Part shown: in pieces, positions 35,685 to 48,290 of the stretch | How positions within the stretch are numbered: the first letter of the stretch is position 1 | Layout of the letters: each line of letters begins with the position of its first letter | Origin: Piscicola geometra | Lineage: Eukaryota > Annelida > Clitellata > Hirudinida > Piscicolidae | Assembly: GCA_943735955.1 (NCBI GenBank) | Contig: OX030965.1 | Location: forward strand, 1,535,201-1,599,200 | DNA: 64,000 nt | Direction of reading: 5' to 3' | The notes under the pieces: model-generated | Told to the model about the DNA's origin: nothing | The model's input: the letters and a program-made list of their open reading frames with translations, nothing else | Database searches by the model: none | Made by a program: the position numbers and the translations under genes

Positions 35685-36337
35685 GCATCTTTTTTTGTCA
35701 AAATGATCAACTGAGCATTCAAATGGAAATTAATAATTCAAATTCAAAGTATGAATTTATAAAATAAAAATAATATAACTGACCAGTTTGATTTCATCTG
35801 ACAAGTTTTCATCATCACCCATTTGTTCTAATCTCCCTGATGTTTGGACTCGCCATAACAACTTCAAATGTAGTGTTGGAGATTTTGACATTGACAACGC
35901 AATGATGGCTTCGTTATACATTTCCATTGCATTTAATACTTATTTAAAGTGCGGAGTATCGATGAAATGAAGATTTCCATACTTGGGAGTTTGCTGAAGT
36001 ATAATTGTGAAAGAATCCACTCCCAATAATTTGTATTCCTGTTTTTCCCGTTCCCGATTTAAAAGTTGATTCCCGTTCCCGATTTTTCCCATTCTCGATT
36101 TAAATGTTGATTCTCGTTCCCGTTCCCGTCCCGAAAACCTATTCCCGGTTCCCGACTTTTCCCGTCCCGAAATTAATTTTCCTTCCCGTTCCCGCGGGAG
36201 TCCCGCAAGTACCCGCGGGTACCCAGTCCGACCTCTACTGGAGACACATGTAAATTGCATGTCCATTACATTACATTTTTTCTATATAAAGGTTTATTTC
36301 CACCATAAAACTTTGTAAAACCTGATATATTCTTATA

Positions 36338-37205
36338 TCCGTTTCAACCAATTTAGTTTAGTTTAGGGAGTTAAAACCAAGCAGATCTATTGACCTCTAT
36401 TATGGTTATATAAAAAATAAAAAAAATAAAATAAAAAAAATATCTAATAATAATTATTATATAAAAATATATATATTTATGTTTATGTTTATGTATATAA
36501 ATTATTTTTTACTATTATGTCATAGTCGCACTTATAGTTGTACATCATGGGAGGGTTTTCCCAGTATTTATCTAATTTTATTATAATTTTATCTGTATTT
36601 TCAGCTTTTACGATCTCATCAGGCAAGCTATTCTAAACTGTTACCACTCTATGTGTATAAAAAAAATTTCTTGTATTCTTTTGGCACTGTTTTTTGGATA
36701 ATTTTAGTGAATTTCCTCTTGATTGCCTTGTATTAAGTGTGAAAATATCTTCTGTTATTTTACTTTCATATTTATTATTAAGTATTTTATAGGTTTCGAT
36801 CATGTCCCCTTGAAGTCTTCGGTATTTTAATGTTGGTAACTTAATTACTTTAATTCTATCGTTGTAAGTCTTGTCTTTTAGATTAGGTAGCATTTTTGTA
36901 GCCCTCCTTTGTACATTTTCTATGCAATCAATTTGATTTTTCAATGAAGGACTCCATACACTGCTAAGGTATTCTAGATGGGGCCTGACTATACCTTTAA
37001 ATAATAATCTAAATGTTTTTATATGAATAAATTTCAGAGCTTTATTCATGCCACTGTTGAAGCCCAGTGTAGTGTGGGTGGCACAAATATTTTTTATAAT
37101 ATTTATAATATTATAATATATTAAGTAACCTTATTATCGTAAAATTTGAGTAAATTAAATTATCTAATGATTGATTTTCACTTGAAAACGCTGAGGCTTA
37201 AGCCT
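36338..37205. repeat. Dispersed repeat P, copy 2, split by a CR1-like LINE
   Basis: ATATCCGTTTCAACCAATT at 36335 and TTTATTCATGCCACTGTTGA at 37040 are adjacent in copy 1 (once hAT-B is removed). Here they are separated by the LINE at 36353-37035. Confidence 0.7.
36353..37035 (-). pseudogene. LINE-3: 5'-truncated CR1-like retrotransposon
   Basis: The minus-strand frame reads LFKGIVRPHLEYLSSVWSPS, IENVQRRATKMLPNL, LPTLKYRRLQGDMIETYKIL and, near its end, NFFYTHRVVTVWNSLPDEIV (a stop interrupts before WNSLP). This is the ORF2 C-terminus of CR1-clade LINEs. The 3' end (36353-36365) is TAAAC-type short repeats, as usual for CR1. Only the final third of ORF2 is present. Confidence 0.85.
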
Positions 37206-37224
37206 AAATCTTTGATTTATTTTT

Positions 37225-37350
37225 TTTGGGAGTGGGGGGGGGGGTTTATCTAAAGTACCAACTTCCAATATCAAATATTCAAGAAATAACCTAGTGGACG
37301 TAACGAATTTCCAATTTTTAGAATTTTTGTTTACTTTGTTGCTTCCCCCC
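37225..37350. repeat. Dispersed repeat Q, copy 2
   Basis: See 18385-18500; shares AAAGTACCAACTTCCAATAT and GGACGTAACGAATTTCCAAT-type sequence. Copies P and Q are adjacent here. Confidence 0.65.
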
Positions 37351-37489
37351 TATTTAATATTCAGACAGACGATTTCATTGCAGTGTACAAAACAACAGCG
37401 GAGGCTGTAAATATCCTTTTATCAAGTTTAAATCATAGCGATTAAACAATGGGACATATTCAGAGGCTTTCAGAGAAGATAGATTTAGC

Positions 37490-38130
37490 GAGTTCAATAT
37501 TTGATGAAAACTGAAACGCAAAAGATTTATAGACTAAATAGAAATTGTTTGTTGAAAATAAGAATGTTTGATAGTTTAAAAAAAGCAAGGTCGGTCAATA
37601 AATTGCAAGCAACAATTGGAAAAGAAAGCGACATCAAAAAAAGCTCCCAGATGGCGCATGCAGTATTTATTCAAAGCATCCAATTAATTTTTGCAAAAAT
37701 TTTAAAGCTTTCAAACGGTATTGAGTGAGAGCAAGTTTCATCATAAAATGAAACTTGAAAGTTTGCTTAGAAAAGCCGAAAATGGATAAATGTCATTCAC
37801 ACCTTCCTTTCGTTTTGAATAAGTTAAATGGCATGGAAAACTAGCATCGATCAGGATTTGAACTCATGCAAAGGTCAGAAGTTTTCACGATCTGAAAATT
37901 AGAAATTTTTTCGAATGAAAAAAGTATGAAAACATTTATCACAAGGTCGAAAAAATTTGAGAAACAGAGTCGAAAATTGTCAAAATGTTGGTCAGGAGGG
38001 CTAACAGTTTAAAAGAAGTAAACGATCCAGCTAAGCAGGAAGTGGCTTTTATACAGGCATTCAAAAAAAACAAATATTGCTCAAAGTTTTAGAAAAACAC
38101 CGCCAGAAGTATCCGAGCTCTGAAAAATCA
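37490..38130 (+). pseudogene. Family-G remnant (paralogue of 51120-51840)
   Basis: At 37986-38130 the strand reads VGQ, then after a two-base deletion RANSLKEVNDPAKQEVAFIQ and AF. In another frame it continues QILLKVLEKHRQKYPSSEKS, stop. The minus strand at 51330-51120 encodes the same string with few changes. The upstream frame (37501-37728; LKKARSVNKLQATIGKESDI) may belong to it. Function unknown. A Lys/Gln-rich, charged C-terminus. Confidence 0.6.
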
Positions 38131-38650
38131 TAATAATAATATTTTGATAAGGCTTTTGTAGAAAAATACAATATTTAAGATAAATAACTTCAATACTTTC
38201 TTTTAGTTAAAATGTAGTTTTCAATTTGTTTACATTTTTTTGACAAGTATCTTGGATAAAAAAAGATTTTAAAATGTTTAGAAAAATGTTTAATACTGAA
38301 AATCCTTCTTGGTGAGCGATAAATATTAAAAACAATAAAATGAAACTTCACAAAGTTCATTTTTACTAAAAAAGAAATAAAATAAAAATATAAAATGAGA
38401 AGTTTTTAAACATTATTTTTCTTTGGCACCCTATAATGCATTATTGTTTTAGTTAATAGTCTTTATCTAAACTATTTTTTTATAAATTTTTTTAATACAA
38501 AAATATGACAAAATAATTAAATAACTTGAGTTAAATATATGTAGTATTGCCGTTTTTTCGAATTAGAGAATTAGATAATGTTTTTAAAACTTTGGGTTTT
38601 ACAACGACCTCACTGGTTACATGTGTTATTTGTAAATTAATTGTTAGAAT
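38131..38650. other. No gene seen
   Basis: AT-rich DNA. Confidence 0.5.
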
Positions 38651-38771
38651 GTAGGGAGAGGTTGCACATGAAAGAACGATTTTAACACGTAACCTCATAG
38701 CTCAATTGCATAACCAATAACGTAAATTAAAATGTATCCAGCCATTATATTGACTTGTTGTCTAACTATAT

Positions 38772-40201
38772 TAGAGGTCGGACCGGGTACCCGATCTGAC
38801 CGGGTACCCGTGGGACTCCCGCGGGAACGGGAATGAAAATTAATTTCGGGACGAGAAAAGTCGGAAACCGGGAATATGTTTTTGGGACGAGAACGGGAAT
38901 AAACATTCAAATCGGGAATGGAAAAAAATGGGAACGGGAATCAACTTTTAAATCGGGAACGGGAAAAACGGGAATAAAGGTTATTGGGAGTGGATTTTTT
39001 AACAATGATTTTCCAGCAAACTTTTTAGTTTGTAAATCTCTATTTCATCGATACTCCGTACTTGAAATAAGTATTAAATGCAATTGAAATGTAAAACTAA
39101 GCCACCATCGCCAATGTCAAAATCTCCAACACTACATTTGAAGTTACTATGGCGAGTACAAATATTAGGCAGATTAGAACAAATGGGTGATCATGAAATC
39201 TTTTCAGATAAAATCAAAATGGTCAGTTATATTATTTTATTTTATAAATTAATACTTTGAATTTGAATGATTAATTTCCAAAGGATTGCTCAGTTAATCA
39301 TTTCGACAAAAGAAAAGATGCCCATTGATCTTATTCATATAGCAGCATGTATGTTGCATCCCAGTATGAAAGAATAATATTAAAAGAGTTTGGGATAGAA
39401 AATAAATAAATACCAAGAATTTACTTAGAAAAAATTTAATTCTATTTTGTACATCCAGACCAAGCTGCAGTGCCGATGAGGAAAAAAACAAATGATGGTT
39501 ATTTAGACCTATTATGTTTGCTTTAATAGGTAAAAATTAGAATAGAATTATTATACTATCAAATTATACGAATTATTTTATATTTGCAGTCGTAGAAAAT
39601 AAGAATGTCATCAAAAAACATATTTCTAACATTATTGAAAAATGTATAATAATGAACGAAGAAAAAATTTCAGAAGAGAATGAATTTTACAAATATTCAC
39701 AATTACGTCCCAACAAAAATGAAGATAATAAAGATGTTTTATTTTATTAGAGAAAAATGAGCAATTTTCCATAACTACAAGAAGTAGCCCAAATTTTGTT
39801 GAGTATATCTGCAAAGTGAATTACTTAAAAACAATGACTAACTTCAATACTTTCATTTGAATAAAAATTGGATATTTAAATCGTGTTTTTTTATTTTATT
39901 AAAAGAAATATTTTCTGACTTCCAAATATTACATTTTAAGAAATGTTAAGACTAGCAAGTTTGGGACCAATAAAAACGACAGCGAAAATGAATTTTTAAA
40001 AAGTTTTGGGAACGGTTTGGGTCCAGGAATCGAGTTGCGGGAACGGGACGGGACGGGAAGCAAATTTCTTATGTCTCTTCGGGAATGGGACGGGACGGGA
40101 AAACAAATTTCGGGAACGGGACGGGACGGGAAGCAAAATTCTGATGGCCCATCGGGAACGGGACGAGACCAGGAATGAAAAATCGTCCTGTTCGACCTCT
40201 A
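38772..40201 (+). mobile_element. hAT-A copy 2 inside TIR-A copy C
   Basis: Ends TAGAGGTCGGAC and GTTCGACCTCTA, flanked by AACTATAT (38764-38771) and AACTACAT (40202-40209), 7 of 8 identical. G-rich arrays lie at 38785-38975 and 40006-40185. The transposase exons seen in copies 1 and 3 are present (39290-39420, 39590-39830) but carry stops. The hATC core is deleted after CAAATTTTGTTGAG. Confidence 0.92.
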
Positions 40202-41016
40202 AACTACATCAACTTTAACATAAAAATAAATAAAAAAGAAATATGAGTTTATTAACCTCAAACATGAACACTCAAAAACTCCATTCTGGGCAACTGGGTT
40301 TCCAAGATTGAATGCTTTGTTGCTTAAGATTGAATCATATTGTATGTCATAAAAACTGTAATTTAAACATTTTACTTATTATCTGACTATCTTATTTATC
40401 TAAATGAAATTTTCTTCGCTTTTTCAATACTGATCATTCAAAAAAATCTTTATTTATTCTGGAACATGTAGTCTTTCAGTTCCTTCTCAAGGCGTCATCA
40501 AATGTCCTTAAAACGCTTTAAATTTTTTAAAACAATTTTTAGAATTCTATTTAAAGTAAACTTTTTGGAACAACATAAGCTAAACTCGCTTTACCCAGAA
40601 TTTTTTTATATTTTGCATTTACTTTTAGCTTCAACCATTTCCCATGCAACAGTTTACAGTCAATTGAGACTAATGAGACGAAAGTTTACATATATTCAAA
40701 TTTGAGATTTAGCTATAAATAGAACCTAATTGTCTCAAAGCTTATGAATACTAACAGTTTTTTTCAATACAAATTAAATTATTGGTTTGTATTGATATTC
40801 AATAGTCTATTTAGAATGAACTTAATATAGTCGATTATATTGTATATACAATACAATACAATACAATACAATACAACGACGAGTATTATTAACGTGGCGT
40901 GAACCCGGACAGGCTTCAAGACCACTTGGTTATGAAAAATTTGATAATAATGATAGATGAATAAATAGAAGGTATAGGAGAAGTAAATTATTGAAATTTA
41001 ACAATATAATCATTTC

Positions 41017-41081
41017 TGTGTATATATACATATATATACATACATATTCATATATATACACACATATATATACATATATAT
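41017..41081. repeat. TA/CATA-rich tract of the LINE-1b 3' UTR
   Basis: Imperfect TATACATA repeats at the position of the (TA)n in LINE-1a and LINE-1c. Confidence 0.85.
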
Positions 41082-41387
41082 ATTTTTTTAAATAGATAAA
41101 ATAATTTTTTTTTAAAGATTGAAACTGAAATGATAATAACACTAAATTTAGGAAAAAAAGTAAATATCTATATTATATTATTATGATTATTTTTATTTAT
41201 TTTACAATTATTATTGACCATTAGTATAAATATAAAAAAAGAATGAAATTGGGAAGCAAGAAATTGATTAATGAAAAATGAGCAGTAAATTTGTAAGTTA
41301 TTTTGATCGTTCGAACAAGTACGTTTTCAAGGAACGGCTGAATGTCGTGGTCTAGGTCGGGGATTTGAGTCTATTGGGAAGACTATT

Positions 41388-42900
41388 AATAATAATACTA
41401 ATAATTGTCATTTTTGTATAGCGCCCGGGCACGCAACTGAAGCGCTTTCACTGCGTCGTAATGCAATAAAGAAATAAAAGTAATTATAATAATAATGATA
41501 TGAAAAGAAAAGCAAAGTGTAGCATGGAGTAATTATTAAGAATGATAGGCTAAGTTAAAGAAATGAGTTTTCAGTTTGGCTTTGAAAGTCGAAAATGTGT
41601 TGATGTTGCGAAGTGCAGGTGGAAGGGCATTCCAAGAGGTTGGAGCTGCGTGACGGAAAGCTCTTTTTGAGATGTTGTTTGTAGTGGATTCTTGGTTGAG
41701 GAGAAGAGATGAAGATGAACGCAGTTGTTTGATTGATGTTTTTTTAGTTATGAGTTTGCTGAGATATGACGGTATTGAAGTTTGAAGAATTTTGAATGTG
41801 GTGATGGCTATTTTAAAGGATATTCGAAAATCTATAGGAAGCCAGTGGAGTTTTATAGGATTATCATTTGATGATTGAACAAGGTGATGGCCTGGGTAAT
41901 CACAGTTGAGTGTGATTCTAGCCGCCTTGTTTAAAACTGACTGTAGACGATTTCTTTCTTGATTGGTGATATTATATAATAGCGAGTTACAGTAGTCAAG
42001 TCTGCTTAGTATTAGACATCGGGAAAGTGAGGCGGAGAGATCAGTAGTAATGAATGGGCGTATGTGTTTGATTGCTTTGAGATGATAGTGTGATGATTGG
42101 ATGATAGATGTGATGTGGTTTTTGAAAGTGAGTTTGCTGTCTAGGGTGACTCCGAGTATTTTGAGAGTGTTATTGATGGGAATTTTATCTGAGTTGATGT
42201 TGACAGATGATATTGTGTTTAAACTATTTAATTGATAAGGGGTGCCTAGTTTTATTATTTCTGATTTAGTGGTGTTGAACTAGAGATAGTTATTGAGGAA
42301 CCAAGTTTCCATGGTTTGTATGCAAAATGTGAGATTACTAGTAGCTTGGTTGGATGTATTAGGTGTGATGAATTGAAGAAGTTGTATATCATCAGCATAT
42401 TTATGGTAGGTTATATTGAATTGGTTGACTATATTTGAGATAGGTGAGATGTATGTAGTGAAAAGAAGCGGTCCAAGAACAGAGCCTTGAGGAACGCCGT
42501 GTTGTATATAGGTTGGTGATGAGATGTGTGTACCTAATTTAACTTAATAATGTCTATTTTCTAAATAGGATGACAGCCAGTTTAAAGCTGTTCCATCAAC
42601 TCCAAATTCTTTATGAAGTCTGTTTATGAGGATGGAATGGCTGATGGTGTCGAAGGCTGCTGATAGGTCGAGTGATGCGAGGAGGGTGGTATTTTTAGAG
42701 TCGCATCCGTTAAAAATGTGGTCAGTTAGATGGAGTAGGGCTGTTTCTGTAGAGTGGTAAGGTCTATAGGCTGATTGGTGACTGGGATAGTTTGGATTGG
42801 AGGTGATATGAGGTTGTAGTTGTTTTAATACGGCCCTTTCCATAATTTTTGATATGGTGGACAGATTGGAAATAGGTCGATAATTTGCTGGATTGGTTGT
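41388..42900 (-). mobile_element. LINE-2a: L2-like LINE nested in LINE-1b
   Basis: It splits LINE-1 between GACTATT and CCAAAGAG, with TATT present at both junctions (41384-41387 and 42901-42904). The reverse strand ends CAGTTGCGTGCCCGGGCGCT, then ATACAAAAATGAC and ATTATTAGTATTATTATT, a short-repeat 3' end typical of CR1/L2 elements. The 5' part is truncated within the RT domain. Confidence 0.9.
41560..42900 (-). pseudogene. LINE-2a reverse transcriptase and C-terminal domain
   Basis: The frame 42900-42544 encodes RT blocks in order: NYRPISNLSTISKIMERAV, QSAYRPYHSTETALLHLTDH, LLASLDLSAAFDTISHSILI (motif A, first catalytic Asp), and GVDGTALNWLSSYLENRHY. After a stop at about 42545 the strand continues to VNQFNITYHKYADDIQLL (about 42385-42440), whose YADD box holds the other two catalytic Asp. 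The thumb and C-terminal region down to about 41580 match LINE-2b. Part of the ORF beyond 42900 is antisense LINE-1, not LINE-2. Inactive because of stops and truncation. Confidence 0.88.
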
Positions 42901-43394
42901 TATTCCAAAGAGTCGGCGCTGCAACAAAAAAGCTTCTTGTCTACAATCTTTTCTTACGTTTAATCTTAGAGAACTATTCATGTTTCATCTTAGACAACTA
43001 TTCATGTTTCATCTCAGGCAACTATGACCATGCTACACATCCATGGCTACAACAGGCTAATCCCTACATTAAGAAGTTTACTACTTGCATATAATGAAAC
43101 TGTAGTGTATCATCTGATGAATAATAATAAAATAAAAGTTATACTCTATCGAAGGTGAGAAAAAAACAAAAAAAACGTGATCTGCTAACTTTTAAACTAT
43201 TCTTCTAGAAATAAATATTTCAATTGTTATAATTGAATGAGGCAACCTTTAGAAACGAAACCAACATAAAAATGTGCTTAAAAGACGTACGCATGAATAG
43301 AAAATTACAAAAAAGTATTGCATACATCGCATGTAAGTAAGTAAGCTCGTTCCATCTTAGAAACCGGTTCATCTTGAGCAACCTTCCCCTAAAT

Positions 43395-43765
43395 ACAGCT
43401 TAACGAATACTGAAAATATTAAAAGTAGACCTGTTCAACAATCACGAATTTTAATCTAAGTTAACCATAAGATGAAAAATAGTATTGTAAGGTTAATCTT
43501 TTTTATCAGAATATAGCCTCAACTAGTTTTACATTAGTATAAAATAGTATTTTCAATTTGTTACGTTACAAATGAAACTATTTGAAGTTTTATCAAAATT
43601 CATTGAGTAAATTAAACTACATTTGAAATAAAGAAATAACTGCATCACTGAAAAGAATGTAAATTTCACACGTCTAATTTGAGTTAGTTACCTTGAAATC
43701 TTGAAATCCGAGTGTTCACTTTGTCATCAATGGTAACTAAAAGTATTTATATAATATGTTGAGTT
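43395..43765. other. No gene seen
   Basis: AT-rich DNA between TIR-A copy C and the LINE-1c tail. Confidence 0.5.
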
Positions 43766-43935
43766 TAATAATACAATACAATACAACGACGAGTGTTATT
43801 AACGTGGCGTAAACCCAGGCGAGCTTCAAGGCTACTTAGTTGAGATAAATTTAATAATATTATTAATAATGAGAAATGATAAGTATAAGTAAAGTAATTT
43901 TTTTTTACAAATCTTGATATACAAACCTGTACTTG

Positions 43936-44252
<317 letters not shown>

Positions 44253-44261
44253 CAGACATTG

Positions 44262-45371
44262 AGTAGATGTAAATGGGTTAATCCAGATTGGACTACAGAC
44301 TTTGTGTCTTTCTATATTTAAGTTTTCAATTTCAAAAAAATTGCTTTATGTATACTCATTCATGTATTATAGAGTATAAAACTAATTTCAAACACATAAT
44401 TGCATTAATCCTTTTTAATTGAGCAAATAGATTTTCAGATTATAAGAGAACACTGACAACCATAAAACCTCATCTAAAAAACAATATAAAATTTTTGAAT
44501 TTAATTTTTTTGTTTTCTTTTTTATCCTTTTTTTGGACAACTTTTAGTATATGCTGAGTAAATGAGAAATTAAAAACAAATTTAAAAAACGGCAGTCGTT
44601 TGAAAGCCATATGGAATCTCCGTAACTTATTATTTAGAAAAAAACTTAATTAATATTCAATGACTTTTTAACATTAAAACATTAATTTTTTTAAAAAAAA
44701 CTTAGTATTGTAAATGATCTATAGTAACAAGCTGATCATGATAGTGTATTAATGCCCCGATTTCCATTATGAGAATCGGGACAAATAATGTTATTTTACA
44801 AGTTCAGAAGCATCATTGCAAATATTATTAGACGATGCTCATGTGAAAATACTCTTCATTCAATGCATTCTTCAATTAGTATTATAAAAATACTAAAAAA
44901 ACTACTGTGAATTCGTGACACCTAATACTAGTATTATGAGAGTCGGGACGTTTTGTGTTAACGTCATCGTGTGCATGATAAAAAATAATAAAATAGCTCT
45001 ACGAAAAATAAACATAGGAGCCCAATATTTCACATTTGCCTTCCTAAACACATGATTTGTATTTTTTAAACAAATTTATATTACTTACTTGTTGCTTAAT
45101 AAATTGCGATGATCAACGAGACACTAGAATTAGAACAGAAAATGTGGGAATGTAACAAAATAGCCAAAGACTCGTATAAATTGACTATTCTAAAATTGAG
45201 AAAAATAAAAACACGTTTTTAAATATGCCTCCGACTGAAAAAATCAAACCGGATAGAACTAACTAAAAGATAAACCTAAATATTTCATATTTGAGATTTG
45301 TAAAGTAAATGTAAGATACGAGTTTTTAGCCTATTTTCAACTTTTAAATAGCTATAAAGTATAATATCTTA
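44262..45371. repeat. Repeat R, copy 1
   Basis: Aligns along about 1.1 kb with 52448-53586 (GGGTTAATCCAGATTGGACT, then ACAGACTTTGTGTCTTTC; later CGATGATCAACGAGACACT-type words). It contains a hairpin, CCCGATTTCCATTATGAGAA then TCGGG. It lies just 3' of LINE-1 coding sequence both times, so it may be a subfamily-specific 3' UTR. Confidence 0.78.
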
Positions 45372-45660
45372 GTATTAATTATGAATTTTTTACATGGATA
45401 TAATTTTTATATTCCTATTCCTGTAATCGATTCTGGATGAACCCAAACACGGTATATGCTAGTTGATGTTAGTAACAAAGTACATAAAAAAATGTATTAG
45501 TAATATTTTAATATTTTTGTTAATAGGAAAATTTGAAAAAATTGTAGTTTGAAACATACGTTTTAGACACAATTATTTATATTTTTTAACCATTATTATT
45601 ATTATTTGATTTATAATTATTATTAAACATTAGTAAAAAAATGAGCAGTAAACTTGTAGA

Positions 45661-46369
45661 TTATTTTGATTTATCAACTAAGTACGTTTTCAGGGAACAG
45701 CTGAACGTCGCGGTCGAGTTCGGGGATATAAGTCTATAAGGAAGACTATTCCAAAGAGTCGGCGCTGCCCCAAAAAAGCTTCTTGCACCTGCATACTTGA
45801 GTTTGTAGTTCTGTGTAACTTCATCTCTTGACCTAGCAGACCTGAGTCTTGCTCTTTGGGGAAGACTTGCTCTCGTTTCAATGCTACTTGGCAAATAAAC
45901 TGGACACTTATTGGACAGACACTTGTGCATTAACAAGATTTTAAAATTTAAATTCTGTTTTAAACATTGAAAGGGTGGAGAACAGGGATGATGGGATCAT
46001 ACTTCTAGCACCTGTTATCTTCCTAGCTGTGGTAATGATTAAAGACTGAATTTTCCGCAACCCAGTAAGAATTCTATTGTCATAGTCAATTTGACTGAAA
46101 ACCAAAGCAAAAACCAATGTTCTCAGTGAGTCCTTGGTCAATAACCATCTCATTGATTGTATTTGACGTAAATAAGCAAAGTAGGTTTGAGTCATCTTGT
46201 TTATGTGTGTCGTCATGGTGAGGTCTTTGTCGAGATAAACTGCTAGGTTTCTCACAAGTTTTGAAAGAATTATCTCTTTCTTTAAAATGCAAACTGGATC
46301 CTTGGGGTTAGTGAGAAGATTAAGCATAATCTTCAAAAAATATTTTTCGATGGGAACAGGATTATCCAT
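45661..46369 (-). pseudogene. LINE-1c ORF2 C-terminus, two frames
   Basis: The frame 46369-45941 holds NLAVYLDKDLTMTTHINKMT and LRTLVFALVFSQIDYDNRIL. The frame 45936-45661 holds LMHKCLSNKCPVYLPSSIET and ARSFFGAAPTLWNSLPYRLI. A frameshift near 45940 and a small deletion separate them. Compared with LINE-1a, the SRIDYGNI motif has changed to SQIDYDNR. Degenerate. Confidence 0.82.
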
Positions 46370-46380
46370 TAGTAGATGTC

Positions 46381-46958
46381 ACCAGATCAGGTTCTAACCA
46401 GCGTTAAATTTAAACCTAAACACAGAACTATATTAATGACTAATTTAGTGAAACAAAACGCAATTTCACTGCATTTGATGCATTTCCTGCTTTGCAAACT
46501 ACTGAATAGGATTTAATGCCCGGAAACGATCTTTGCATACCTATAAAACAAACCCCTGCAAGCATATGTATCTATCTTTTTGAAATAATTTGTTGATTTC
46601 AGCGTATTCCAATAAGATCACATTCAGCTGCTTTATTACGTAAATAATATTCTGTGTTACATTATATAACCGTAAAATATTTTTATCTATTTTTATTTAT
46701 ACAAATAAGAACTACAAGAGTTCAAAGCAATTAAGTGCATATAAAACTAAATAAAACAAGTAAGTTTACAAGCTGCCAATCAAAGTTTGAAAAAATGTAA
46801 AATGAAATCAAAAATAGTGTGGTAGAAAATTCTTGACCTTGGAAGGTTTGAACTCTCCAGATCTTCTTGTTGAAGGTTCCTCACTGGCGTTTTCGATTAT
46901 TCAACGCGTCTTTTAACTTTCCATGGCAAAAATATTCTTTATTTCATTACTGTATCCC
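46381..46958. other. No gene seen
   Basis: AT-rich flank between LINE-1c and the piggyBac-like element. Confidence 0.5.
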
Positions 46959-47149
46959 TTAACCCTAGAACGACGGCAAATGTTCGCATCCACTGAGGAC
47001 GGATAAGGTCAAAAAAGACCCCAAGATAAAAGTTCCAAAAAACAATGATTGTAAAAAGTTGTATAAAAGAAACTCGAAATATTAACTGTGTTCACTGTGT
47101 TAAAAAAAATACTAACAGTTATGTCGTGATAATGATGTCAATTATATTA

Positions 47150-48138
47150 CAGTCAAAATGTGTAATCAGGCATTTCGCGTAAAGCCTGTAAAAAACCAGT
47201 CATTTTGTGATTTTCAGTTTTTTATTAAACTCTTCTCAAAACTTTATAATACAAGTTTTAGAAAATTATTTTCTGCTGTTTTCACACAAAAAATCATTGA
47301 ATCAATAAAGTTTAATGAAATAATGAAATTTTAAACCGTATGGAAAACATAACGAGGTATTTAAAAAGATTTTGCAAGTAAGACTTTTATGGCATCAACT
47401 TATGCAAAGCCTTTTGGACTTGAAACACTTGCATCGGTTGATCTGGCCTTGTTTGTTTCCAAGACTACAGTCACAATGGAAAAATCCTTGGTCACCAGAG
47501 TCTGTCATTTTGACGGCTTGACAGAGTGTAATTGGATTTTAATATGTCATCAGTCTCAGTAATTTGTTATAGTTTATTATCAACTAATCTTTTTCAATTT
47601 TATTGGTGGTTCCCTTTAAGTCATAAATACAAAGAGTCCACTTTGTCTTAAGTTTAAATTATAATTATTTTTTAAAGTAGTTGTTTTGAAAAAATTGTTT
47701 GGAGGAGAAGAATTGTTCAAAATGACCACATACGGACTAAAAACATTGTCAACTAAAACGCAGAAGCGTTAGTGAAAAGATACTTTGATGACAGAGATGA
47801 AGAATAAGTTTGTTACATATCATGAGAAAGTACAGAAAGATTCCTCAGAGATTATGCTCATGAATGAATCTTCGAGATCTCTCCAACTTTCTTGTTAATT
47901 ATTCTTAACAATATTGGAATCTTATTATTTAAAATCTGAAAAATTTTAATTTTAATATTTACAAGTATTTTTTATAAAAAAATTGAACTTAAGAATTAAA
48001 AGAGCATAAAAAAACTGAAAATCCAAATGTTTCATTTCAGTCAAACTGTGAAGTATTATGATACATTTTTCAGGCTTTTCGCAAAATGACTGGATTTTCT
48101 AGTCATTTCGTTGAATGCCTGCTTACGCGTTTTGACTG
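47150..48138. mobile_element. TA-flanked TIR element nested in the piggyBac-like element
   Basis: Ends CAGTCAAAATGTGTAATCAG and, reversed, CAGTCAAAACGCGTAAGCAG, flanked by TA on both sides (47148-47149, 48139-48140). The TIRs extend about 60 bp with AATCCAGTCATTTTGCGAAA-like inner parts. CAGTCAAA ends and TA duplication suit pogo/Tigger-like or other Tc1/mariner elements. No transposase frame survives. Confidence 0.85.
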
Positions 48139-48290
48139 TATATACACGTCAATGGTTTACATTTTAAAAGTTATGGTTTAAAACTAAAAGTAAGTTTAAA
48201 ATTTTTTTAAATAACGGTATTTGTCAGTACAACTAAAGCATGTAAATTTTGAATGCTTTCTGCATGTAGGTTTACTGCACATTGAGCATT

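Larger units (their letters stand above)
34700..36237 (-). mobile_element. hAT-A copy 3 (reverse), 8-bp TSD 7/8
   Basis: The left terminus AAGAGGTCAGACATGG is a slightly mutated TAGAGGTCGGACATGG. The right terminus is GTCCGACCTCTA. Flanks are CTGAAGAC (34692-34699) and CTGGAGAC (36238-36245), differing at one base. Right-type G-rich array at 34720-34925 and left-type array at 36030-36230, both reversed. It carries a SINE-2 fragment. Confidence 0.9.
40848..42939 (-). mobile_element. LINE-1b inside TIR-A copy C
   Basis: The 3' end (ATACA repeats, then the GACGAGTATTATTAACGTGG block and TA-rich tract) matches LINE-1a through AGTACGTTTTCAAGGAACGG to GACTATT at 41387. After LINE-2a it resumes with CCAAAGAGTCGGCGCTGCAA and stops at GCTTCTTG. 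Roughly 100 bp of TIR-A sequence present in copies B and D is missing at the insertion, suggesting a target deletion. Confidence 0.85.
38654..43389 (+). mobile_element. TIR-A copy C, host of nested insertions
   Basis: Left end GGGAGAGGTTGCAC after TA (38652-38653). Right end GCAACCTTCCCC followed by TA (43390-43391). Its own sequence is 38654-38771, 40210-40847 and 42940-43389, about 1.2 kb in total, matching copy D in order. hAT-A copy 2 and LINE-1b interrupt it. Confidence 0.88.
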
